Below, in pieces: positions 1-5,485 of a stretch of 8,148 nucleotides of DNA. The notes under the pieces were generated by a model that saw only the letters and a list, made by a program, of their open reading frames with translations, was not told the DNA's origin and ran no database searches. Both the position numbers and the translations under genes were made by a program. The DNA lies in contig JAEDHT010000048.1 in NCBI GenBank assembly GCA_016296885.1, positions 1 to 8,148 of the forward strand, read 5' to 3'. Position 1 is the first letter of the stretch. Each line of letters begins with the position of its first letter. Origin of the DNA: Clostridiaceae bacterium (lineage in GTDB: Bacteria; Bacillota; Clostridia; Oscillospirales; Acutalibacteraceae).

Positions 1-52
1 TAACTACGCCTCGGTGGACTTTCACCACAGAGCATTGATATGCCCGTCATAC
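1..52 (-). mobile_element. 5' end of a class C-like group II intron, partial, running off the left edge
   Basis: Read on the minus strand from 52 outward, the sequence starts GTATGACGGGC, close to the GUGYG 5' consensus of group II introns. It continues with a small hairpin (GTGG, loop TGAAAGT, CCAC) resembling the first domain I hairpin of class C introns such as that of Oceanobacillus iheyensis. It lies 7 nt past the GC stem of the udk terminator, and class C introns are known to insert just after terminator hairpins. The same sequence occurs inverted at 8102-8148; with the preceding GTT (a plausible 3-nt IBS1 target) the identity is 50/50 bp. Catalytic domains and any reverse transcriptase lie outside the window, so the assignment rests on about 50 nt plus the insertion context. 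Confidence 0.68.
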
Positions 53-55
53 AAC
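6..55. repeat. Left arm of a perfect 50-bp terminal inverted repeat
   Basis: Positions 6-55 are the exact reverse complement of 8099-8148. Identity stops at 56 versus 8098, where the two unrelated terminators begin. The match may continue beyond the right edge of the window. It is best explained as two copies of one group II intron in opposite orientation, each with the shared target triplet GTT. Confidence 0.97.
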
Positions 56-89
56 TAAAGGCGGTGTCTGTGATAATTAGACACCGCCT
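53..89 (-). terminator. Rho-independent terminator of udk, possibly bidirectional
   Basis: A 10-bp GC-rich stem (60-69 with 79-88, extendable by an A-T pair 59/89) closes a 9-nt loop, starting 7 nt past the udk stop. On the minus strand it is followed by TTTAGTT and then the intron start, so its original U-tract may have been split by the insertion. On the plus strand the stem is followed by a better T-rich tract (TGATTTTTTATTTT). It could therefore also stop transcripts arriving from the left. Confidence 0.82.
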
Positions 90-95
90 GATTTT

Positions 96-737
96 TTATT
101 TTATTAAATTAGCTTCTGATGTATCCACGTGATTGCGAATTCTTTGCATTATCATATCAAGGGCAACAAGGTTGTAACCACCGTCAAGCACGATAATATC
201 TGCAAATCTCTTTGATGGTTCAACAAACTGCTCATGCATGGGCTTCACAGTGGTGAGATATTGGTTTACTACAGACTCAAGATTTCTACCTCTTTGTTGT
301 ACATCACGAACAATTCTTCTTAATATTCTTTCATCTGCATCGGTATCTACAAAAATTTTGATATCGAGCAAATCACGCAGAGCGGGATCATGGAATACGA
401 GAATTCCCTCTACTATTATAACTTTTGATGGTTTAATTTCCACAGTTTCAGAGCCACGATTATGCATTTTGTAGTCATACACCGGACATTGCACGCTTCC
501 GCCATTTTGAAGCTTTTTGATATGATCTATCACAAGCTCTGTATCAAAGGCATCCGGATGATCGTAATTCAGTTTTGCTCTCTCCTCATATGGCAACTCA
601 TTGTGAGCCTTATAGTAGTTATCATAAAAAACCACACTGACATCCTCGCCAAATCGTTCAACAATCTTTTTTAGAAGAGTTGTCTTGCCACTTCCTGTTC
701 CACCTGCAATACCAATAGTCATAACATCATTAAGCAT
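96..737 (-). CDS. udk: Uridine kinase (uridine/cytidine monophosphokinase)
   Basis: Cytosolic pyrimidine salvage enzyme that phosphorylates uridine and cytidine to UMP and CMP with ATP or GTP. The 213-residue product has the family length. It carries the P-loop GGTGSGKTT (about residues 12-20), the YDNYYK segment with Asp39, NYDHPDAFD (57-65), YDYKMHNR (87-94), the VEGIL strand (109-113), and a lid segment with RRIVRD and RGR (140-151). The reading frame is open 13 codons further upstream. I chose the ATG at 737 because GGAGG sits 8 nt before it, it gives the usual N-terminus, and the probable -10 box at 782-787 would put the transcript start near 775, leaving no leader for the longer form. 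An ATG at protein residue 6 is a weaker alternative. The gene appears to be transcribed alone, between a terminator upstream and one downstream. Confidence 0.95.
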   Translation of the reverse strand: MLNDVMTIGIAGGTGSGKTTLLKKIVERFGEDVSVVFYDNYYKAHNELPYEERAKLNYDHPDAFDTELVIDHIKKLQNGGSVQCPVYDYKMHNRGSETVEIKPSKVIIVEGILVFHDPALRDLLDIKIFVDTDADERILRRIVRDVQQRGRNLESVVNQYLTTVKPMHEQFVEPSKRFADIIVLDGGYNLVALDMIMQRIRNHVDTSEANLIK

Positions 738-781
738 AATTTTAACCTCCGAAAGCTTACCCTTATTTCCTACCAATATAT

Positions 782-790
782 ATTATCACA
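782..790 (-). promoter_or_regulatory. Probable extended -10 promoter for udk
   Basis: The minus strand reads TGTGATAAT here, an extended -10 (TG-n) with 5/6 matches to TATAAT, 45 nt upstream of the udk start. The -35 is weak: only TTGATT at a 15-nt spacing is seen. The terminator at 861-899 just upstream supports a separate promoter for udk. Confidence 0.45.
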
Positions 791-860
791 AAACAGGTCA
801 TCAATCAATGATAATTGACAAAATATTAAATTTTATTTTCCTTATCTCTATTTAAAGAAG

Positions 861-899
861 AAAAAACTGCATCAAAAGCTATCAGCCATAGATGCAGTT
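861..899 (-). terminator. Rho-independent terminator of the trpB2-aminotransferase unit
   Basis: A perfect 9-bp stem (aactgcatc at 865-873 paired with 891-899) with a 17-nt loop is followed on the minus strand by TTTTCTTCTTT. It begins 17 nt past the aminotransferase stop. The rest of the interval 738-915 holds only the udk leader and promoter. Confidence 0.8.
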
Positions 900-915
900 A
901 TCTGTGTTTTATATA

Positions 916-2196
916 TTAAATATTTAATTCCTTTTCCAATACGGCAAGTCTAAGTGAAATGCAAAAGACCTCCATTGCCTTTTCGAGCTCGTGAACACTC
1001 GGATATGACGGTGCAATCCTTATATTGCTATCATCGGGATCTTTGCCATAAGGGAAGGCGGCACCCGCCCCTGTGAGCTTGACACCAGCTTGCGCACAAA
1101 GCTCTACAGTTCTTGTGGCACATCCGTTATGAACATCTACACTCACAAAGTATCCACCATCGGGCTTTTCCCACTTTGCAAGATTTCTATCCCTTATCTC
1201 TCTGTCAAGAGTATCAGTTACAACATCAAACTTAGGTTTAAGGATATCTCTGTGGCGTTTCATATGCTCCAAGATGCCATTGTAGTCCTTAAAATATCTC
1301 ACGTGTCTGAGCATATTAATTTTATCATAGCCTATGGTCTGATATTTGTATTTTTCCATAATAACCTTCATATTGTTATCACTGGCAGCCATAGCTGCCA
1401 CGCCTGAACCAGGGAACGTAACCTTTGAGGTTGAAGAAAAAATAATCGGTAGATCTTCGTTTTCTGCTTTTTTACATTCGTCAAAGATATTCAGCAGTTT
1501 TGTGCCTTCCTCTGTGAGGTCATGCACACAATAGGCATTATCCCAAAATATTCTAAAATCCTTTGCCTTTGGATGAAGATTTGCAAGTCTTCTCACTGTT
1601 TCATCGCTATATGTGATACCTTGTGGATTGCTATACTTTGGCACACACCAAATACCCTTTATAGCTTCATCTTCAGCAACCAGCTTTTCTATAATATCCA
1701 TATCAGGGCCCGTGGCGAGCATAGGAATATTTATCATTTCAAATCCAAAATATTCTGTAATTGCAAAATGTCTGTCATAGCCCGGAACCGGACAAAGGAA
1801 CTTGATCTTATCCTGCTTTATCCATGGTTTACATCCACCTACACCTTTTATCATAAAACATGAAATTGTATCAAACATCATGTTGAGACTGGAATTGCCA
1901 CCCACCATAATATTATCTGATGGCACCTCCATCATCCCGGAGAAAATCTCTTTTATCTCAGAAATTCCATCCAGCAGACCATAATTTCTGCAATCCACTC
2001 CCTCTTCTGTAATAAGCTGTGAATTGCTATCAAGTATGTCAAGCATATTAACAGATATCTCAAGCTGTTCCTTGCCCGGCTTTCCTCTCGACATATCAAG
2101 CTTCAAATCTAATTGTTTTAGCTTGTTATACCTTTCTTTTACAATTTCATATTCACTCTTAAGCTCATCAATATTCATTGATAAATAGTCTTTCAA
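916..2196 (-). CDS. PLP-dependent aminotransferase, aspartate aminotransferase Ic type (PF12897)
   Basis: Predicted cytosolic fold-type I PLP aminotransferase of 426 residues. It resembles the actinobacterial aspartate aminotransferase subgroup (C. glutamicum AspT, M. tuberculosis Rv3722c), usually annotated as aspartate aminotransferase or MocR-like aminotransferase domain. Visible landmarks are LDMSRGKP near the N-terminus (Arg37), GGNSS (99-103) in the cofactor phosphate region, YSNPQG with Asn190, the D219-x-x-Y222 pair, the Schiff-base lysine K258 in SSTSK, and Arg393 in NIRIAPSYP, expected to bind the substrate carboxylate. The start is a TTG at 2196, chosen because GGGGAG lies 9 nt upstream; the first in-frame ATG (2178) is 27 nt from that site. 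It lies 88 nt behind trpB2 with no convincing terminator between, so it is probably read from the tryptophan T-box. Aspartate/2-oxoglutarate exchange is the family expectation, but the context leaves an aromatic substrate possible. Confidence 0.88.
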   Translation of the reverse strand: MKDYLSMNIDELKSEYEIVKERYNKLKQLDLKLDMSRGKPGKEQLEISVNMLDILDSNSQLITEEGVDCRNYGLLDGISEIKEIFSGMMEVPSDNIMVGGNSSLNMMFDTISCFMIKGVGGCKPWIKQDKIKFLCPVPGYDRHFAITEYFGFEMINIPMLATGPDMDIIEKLVAEDEAIKGIWCVPKYSNPQGITYSDETVRRLANLHPKAKDFRIFWDNAYCVHDLTEEGTKLLNIFDECKKAENEDLPIIFSSTSKVTFPGSGVAAMAASDNNMKVIMEKYKYQTIGYDKINMLRHVRYFKDYNGILEHMKRHRDILKPKFDVVTDTLDREIRDRNLAKWEKPDGGYFVSVDVHNGCATRTVELCAQAGVKLTGAGAAFPYGKDPDDSNIRIAPSYPSVHELEKAMEVFCISLRLAVLEKELNI

Positions 2197-2239
2197 TATA
2201 TGTCACTCCCCATGAGAATAAAAAACTTAAATCGTATAC

Positions 2240-2257
2240 ATTAAAAAGCTTTTTAAT
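2240..2257. repeat. 18-bp AT-rich perfect palindrome between trpB2 and the aminotransferase gene
   Basis: ATTAAAAAGCTTTTTAAT is fully self-complementary and lies in the 88-nt gap between the two minus-strand genes. With only one G-C step at its centre and no clear U-run after a stable stem, it is unlikely to be an efficient terminator. A minor mRNA hairpin or processing site is possible. Confidence 0.4.
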
Positions 2258-2284
2258 AATATATGACTGCAATCGCTTATTTTA

Positions 2285-3652
2285 TCACACCTTAGGCAGT
2301 TTTGCAAATCCTTTTTGAAGATATTCGTCGCTGGGAATATAATCAGACATGGTTTTCTGAATAAATGAACCATAAGCAGACATATCAAAAAATCCGCTTC
2401 CTGTAAGACAAAATAGAATAGTTTTGCTCTCTCCTGTCTTTTTACACTCAAGTGCAACATCAATTGCGGCTCTGATGGCATGGGAGGATTCTGGGGCAGG
2501 AAGAATGGTCTCTACTCTGGAAAATAATGTTGCAGCCTCAAAAACTCGTGTTTGCTCCACAGACATAGCCTCGATATATCCATCATCATATAGCTTTGAG
2601 ATAATTGGTGACATTCCATGATATCTAAGCCCGCCTGCGTGGTTAGCAGATGGAATAAATCCGCATCCTAAGGTGTACATCTTTGCAAGGGGTGTAATCC
2701 TGCCTGTGTCACAGAAATCGTAGGCATATTTACCTCGTGTTAGTGATGGGCAAGAAACAGGCTCAACAGCGATAAATCTCGTGTTAGTCTTACCCTCAAT
2801 CTTTTCCTTCATAAACGGGGCTATAAATCCGCCAAGGTTGGAGCCACCGCCTGCACAGCCTATTATGATGTCCGGCTGGACATCCAGCAGTTCCAAAGCC
2901 TTTTTTGCTTCCAAGCCGATAATAGATTGATGCAACAGAACCTGATCAAGCACAGACCCCAAAACATATTTACTGTTCTCGCTTGTTGTAGCCTTTTCTA
3001 CTGCCTCACTGATAGCACACCCCAGACTTCCTGTAGTATCCGGCATTTCGGCAAGAATCTTTCTTCCTGCTTCAGTGGTCATACTAGGGCTTTCAACCAC
3101 ATTAGCACCAAAAGTTTGCATTACGATCTTTCGATATGGTTTTTGAGCAGCACTGCCCTTTACCATATATACTGTGAGCGGTATGCCAAAATAACCACAA
3201 GCCTCAGATAAGGCTGTACCCCACTGACCGGCGCCTGTCTCTGTGGTGAGAGAAGATAGTCCCTGCTGTTTTGCATAGTATGCCTGTGCAACAGCAGAAT
3301 TAAGCTTATGACTACCTGATGTGTTGTTACCCTCGTATTTATAATAAATCTTGGCAGGTGTGCCCAATGCTTTTTCGAGATTATAGGCACGCATAAGTGG
3401 AGACGGTCGATAAACCTTATAAATATCGAGTACCTCTTCCGGAATATCAAAATAACGTGTTGTTGTGTCTAGCTCTTGATCTGCAAGCTCCTTACAAAAT
3501 ATAGGATATAGCTCCTCTTTTGTAATCGGTTGCAAGGTTTTAGGATTCAAAAGAGGTGGTGGAAGCTCTTTCATATCAGCTTTGAGGTTATACCATTGTT
3601 TTGGCATCTGATCCTCTGATAATACAAATCTATAAGGTATTTTCTTTTCCAT
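2285..3652 (-). CDS. trpB2: TrpB2-type tryptophan synthase beta-like PLP enzyme
   Basis: Fold-type II PLP enzyme of 455 residues matching the TrpB-related family (TIGR01415) rather than classical TrpB1. The expected reaction is condensation of indole with L-serine (or O-phosphoserine, reported for some archaeal relatives) to tryptophan. Seen in the sequence: RPSPL (82-86), the PLP lysine K116 in GSHKLNSA, the catalytic-glutamate motif ETGAGQWG (E138), the phosphate-binding loop GGGSN (268-272), the RYHG motif (343-346), and the C-terminal LTGSG (416-420). An in-frame ATG at 3667 overlaps the ribosome site itself. The ATG at 3652, with GGAGG 8 nt upstream, is the better start. No trpA is present here, consistent with TrpB2 proteins often working alone. 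The upstream T-box with a UGG specifier independently supports a tryptophan role. Confidence 0.9.
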   Translation of the reverse strand: MEKKIPYRFVLSEDQMPKQWYNLKADMKELPPPLLNPKTLQPITKEELYPIFCKELADQELDTTTRYFDIPEEVLDIYKVYRPSPLMRAYNLEKALGTPAKIYYKYEGNNTSGSHKLNSAVAQAYYAKQQGLSSLTTETGAGQWGTALSEACGYFGIPLTVYMVKGSAAQKPYRKIVMQTFGANVVESPSMTTEAGRKILAEMPDTTGSLGCAISEAVEKATTSENSKYVLGSVLDQVLLHQSIIGLEAKKALELLDVQPDIIIGCAGGGSNLGGFIAPFMKEKIEGKTNTRFIAVEPVSCPSLTRGKYAYDFCDTGRITPLAKMYTLGCGFIPSANHAGGLRYHGMSPIISKLYDDGYIEAMSVEQTRVFEAATLFSRVETILPAPESSHAIRAAIDVALECKKTGESKTILFCLTGSGFFDMSAYGSFIQKTMSDYIPSDEYLQKGFAKLPKV

Positions 3653-3678
3653 TATGCATTCCTCCATTAAATATATAT

Positions 3679-3725
3679 AAAAAAACAGCCTTCATCCCAG
3701 ATACAAACTCTTTGGGACAAAAGCC
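3679..3725 (-). terminator. T-box attenuator (terminator) hairpin before trpB2
   Basis: On the minus strand 3725-3713 pairs with 3699-3687, a 13-bp stem with several G-U pairs around a GTCCCA/TGGGAT core. It is followed by GTTTTTTT ending at 3679. It overlaps the region just downstream of the T-box motif, so the antiterminator and terminator should be alternatives. Readthrough is needed to express trpB2. Confidence 0.88.
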
Positions 3726-3967
3726 TTACTTCTGCGGTACCACCCAAATTGACGTATGATACGCCCTCTCAACCCGATTTATATCAAAATCGGCTTCATT
3801 AATAACGGTTAAAGAATCCGTCAGACATTACTAAGATTTTCCTGATAAAAAATCCTTTCCCTCTGCCCTCCTAAGGCCATTCACCATATCATCTCATGCC
3901 ACAATCACAGCCACTGTGGCTCTCTCTGTTTCAATAAAACATGGTTACTTACCTTTAATCATCGGTT
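3679..3967 (-). promoter_or_regulatory. Tryptophan-specific T-box riboswitch leader
   Basis: Cis-acting RNA sensing uncharged tRNA. The T-box motif TGGGTGGTACCGC is at 3746-3734 (minus strand), with TGGT for pairing to the tRNA acceptor end, directly ahead of the terminator hairpin. Stem I is recognisable. AAGG pairs with CCTT below the specifier loop, and ACCAT with ATGGT above it. The loop has AAGTA (loop E-like) on the 5' side and GAATGG on the 3' side. By position the specifier is TGG at 3879-3877, a tryptophan codon. The AGAGAG and GCCACA/TGTGGC elements fit the distal part of stem I. A CCGATTT/AAATCGG hairpin fits stem III. The leader runs about 315 nt from transcript start to start codon. 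Uncharged tRNA-Trp is predicted to stabilise the antiterminator and permit trpB2 expression. Confidence 0.92.
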
Positions 3968-3973
3968 TATCAC

Positions 3974-4002
3974 ATTGTAAATTTAAATAGCTGAATTGTC
4001 AA
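3974..4002 (-). promoter_or_regulatory. Sigma-A promoter of the T-box-trpB2 transcription unit
   Basis: The minus strand has TTGACA (4002-3997), a 17-nt spacer and TACAAT (3979-3974), placing transcript start near 3967, just ahead of T-box stem I. An AT-rich 14-bp palindrome (4005-4018) lies immediately upstream of the -35. Confidence 0.87.
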
Positions 4003-4066
4003 CTGTTTTTATAAAAACACTAAGATTTTTGTCGCCCAAAAAGTGACTCAAAAAGTTTAAAATTTA

Positions 4067-4095
4067 TTGACATTGTTTACTGCCAATACTATAAT
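4067..4095 (+). promoter_or_regulatory. Consensus sigma-A promoter of the O-acetylation operon
   Basis: TTGACA (4067-4072), a 17-nt spacer and TATAAT (4090-4095) match the consensus perfectly. They place transcript start near 4102, with a leader of about 60 nt before the first gene. The octamer CAAAAAGT occurs twice just upstream (4037-4044 and 4049-4056), 12 bp apart; any regulatory role is unproven. This promoter diverges from the trpB2 promoter about 90 bp away. Confidence 0.88.
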
Positions 4096-4160
4096 ATATA
4101 ATGGTTTTTATACGACTTGAAAATGAATTTAAAACTTATTAAAAAGGACGGATATTAATT

Positions 4161-4955
4161 ATGATGAAAAAGCCTATATTGTTTATATTAATAGCTATCA
4201 TGCTTGTGTCATTTGCAGGCTGTGGCAAGGATGACAATACTGAAAGTGCCGGCTCTAATACCAATTCTACAGCCAGCACTGTGAACGCTGATACCCCCTC
4301 TGCTGATGGAACTGCTAATTCAGACGAGCCTGTAGACGCTGATTTTTTTGATGATGCCGTGTTTATCGGTGACAGCGTTAGCCTTAAGCTTAATTACTAT
4401 GTAGATAAAATCAGAGATAACATTGGCCTTGAGTGCCTTGGCGATGCAACATTTTTGTGTAGTGGCAGTCTTAGCTTTGGCAACTCCCTTTGGGAAATTG
4501 ATGCCGAAAACAACGTGCATCCATCATACCAGGGCACACAATATCTTCTCCCTGATGGTGTGCAAGCCACAGGCAAGAGTAAAGTTTTCATTATGCTTGG
4601 AATGAATGATTTTTCACTGTATGGAATTGATGATACTATTACAAATGCTAAAACAATGATAGACGCCATAATTGAAAAAAATCCTAATGCAACAATATAT
4701 TTGCAATCAGTTACACCAATACTAAAAACAGCTCAATATGGTGATTTTACAAATGCAAACGTAGAGGAGCTTAACAAGAGATATAAGGCCTTGTGTGAAG
4801 AAAACGGTTGGAACTTCCTCGACGTAGCCAGTGTGCTAAAAGACGATGAGGGATGCCTACCTGCAAACTATTGCAGTGATCCTGATGCACAGGGAATTCA
4901 CTTCACCGATGAAGCTTGCGAAATCTGGATAAATTATCTCGAATCTAATGTATGA
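4161..4955 (+). CDS. SGNH/GDSL-family hydrolase lipoprotein
   Basis: Predicted extracellular lipoprotein of 264 residues. It has a signal peptide with a lipobox ending FAGC (lipidated Cys21), then a Ser/Thr/Asn/Asp-rich linker (about 22-62) and an SGNH-fold domain (about 63-262). Catalytic blocks are visible: FIGDSVS with nucleophile Ser72, GMND (147-150) with the oxyanion Asn149, and a C-terminal block with H247 in QGIHFTDEA, preceded by candidate acids D240 and D242. Such enzymes are esterases or O-acetyl transferases. Next to an MBOAT and a DHHW protein, an acetyl-ester on a surface glycan is the likeliest substrate; the direction of the reaction cannot be told from sequence. It is the first gene of the operon, with AAGGACGGA before ATG-ATG; the second ATG (4164) is also a possible start. 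Confidence 0.87.
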   Translation: MMKKPILFILIAIMLVSFAGCGKDDNTESAGSNTNSTASTVNADTPSADGTANSDEPVDADFFDDAVFIGDSVSLKLNYYVDKIRDNIGLECLGDATFLCSGSLSFGNSLWEIDAENNVHPSYQGTQYLLPDGVQATGKSKVFIMLGMNDFSLYGIDDTITNAKTMIDAIIEKNPNATIYLQSVTPILKTAQYGDFTNANVEELNKRYKALCEENGWNFLDVASVLKDDEGCLPANYCSDPDAQGIHFTDEACEIWINYLESNV

Positions 4956-4972
4956 TATAAGGAGAGTTTAAT

Positions 4973-5455
4973 ATGAAGAGAATCATAGCTTTAATCATAT
5001 CTGTTTTTGCTGTGCTGTCAATGGCAGCCTGCGGAGAAACCACAAACAACAACCAGACAGCTGATGCTAGTCTTGAAGCAATAATGAATGATATCAAAGG
5101 TCAAATCAGCCTTTCGGGCGATATGATGGAGATATCAAGCGTTGACAAGCTACTCGATTATTATGGCATAGATCCAATCGATGTTGCTGAATTTCAGGTT
5201 ATGATGAATTCAAGCGGTGTAGAACAAGACGAGATAGCAATGATAAAGGCCGTAGATGAAGAAGCAGCCGACTTAATTGCCGAAAAATTCAACACACGTC
5301 TTGAAAGCAAAAAACAACAAATGAAAAATTATCTCCCTGACCAATACGCAATGCTTGAAAAATGCTCTGTAGAGCAGGATGGCGTTTATGTATATATGTT
5401 TTTATCAGCAGATGCGCAAGCTATGACAGATATATACAATTCTTATTTTAGCTGA
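4973..5455 (+). CDS. DUF4358 family lipoprotein of unknown function
   Basis: Small lipoprotein of 160 residues with a hydrophobic signal ending MAAC (lipidated Cys20) and a short Thr/Asn/Gln-rich linker. The remaining domain, about residues 35-158, matches my recollection of DUF4358 (PF14270). Its features are a DEIAMIKA stretch (86-93), a charged helix with RLESKKQQMKNYLPDQY (109-125), and an ending strand (VYVYMFLS). I see no catalytic motif. It begins 17 nt after the SGNH gene with a strong AAGGAGAG ribosome site, so the two are co-expressed. A structural or substrate-presenting role at the outer membrane face alongside the acetylation enzymes is a guess from position. The -3 lipobox residue is Met, somewhat unusual. 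Confidence 0.82.
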   Translation: MKRIIALIISVFAVLSMAACGETTNNNQTADASLEAIMNDIKGQISLSGDMMEISSVDKLLDYYGIDPIDVAEFQVMMNSSGVEQDEIAMIKAVDEEAADLIAEKFNTRLESKKQQMKNYLPDQYAMLEKCSVEQDGVYVYMFLSADAQAMTDIYNSYFS

Positions 5456-5485
5456 TAAAGTTTACATCTGAAGGGATGATTTTAG

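Noticed and set aside
738..776. Longer N-terminus for uridine kinase starting at 776
   Set aside because: The extension is not typical of the family, a clean GGAGG precedes the ATG at 737, and the likely transcript start lies near 775.
2240..2257. Palindrome as a true terminator separating trpB2 from the aminotransferase
   Set aside because: The stem is nearly all A-T with a single G-C step at the centre. It would be unstable as RNA and lacks the GC-rich stem plus U-run seen at the other terminators here.
2927..3450. Open frames of 94-105 codons opposite or within trpB2 and the other large genes
   Set aside because: They lie entirely inside well-supported genes, have no ribosome sites and give low-complexity translations without recognisable domains.
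3653..3667. Upstream ATG of trpB2 at 3667
   Set aside because: That ATG overlaps the GGAGG ribosome site used by the ATG at 3652 and has no site of its own at a good distance.
4101..4142. Thirteen-codon ORF in the leader of the acetylation operon
   Set aside because: It begins at about the predicted transcript start with no ribosome site, and its sequence shows nothing leader-peptide-like such as codon runs or an attenuator hairpin.
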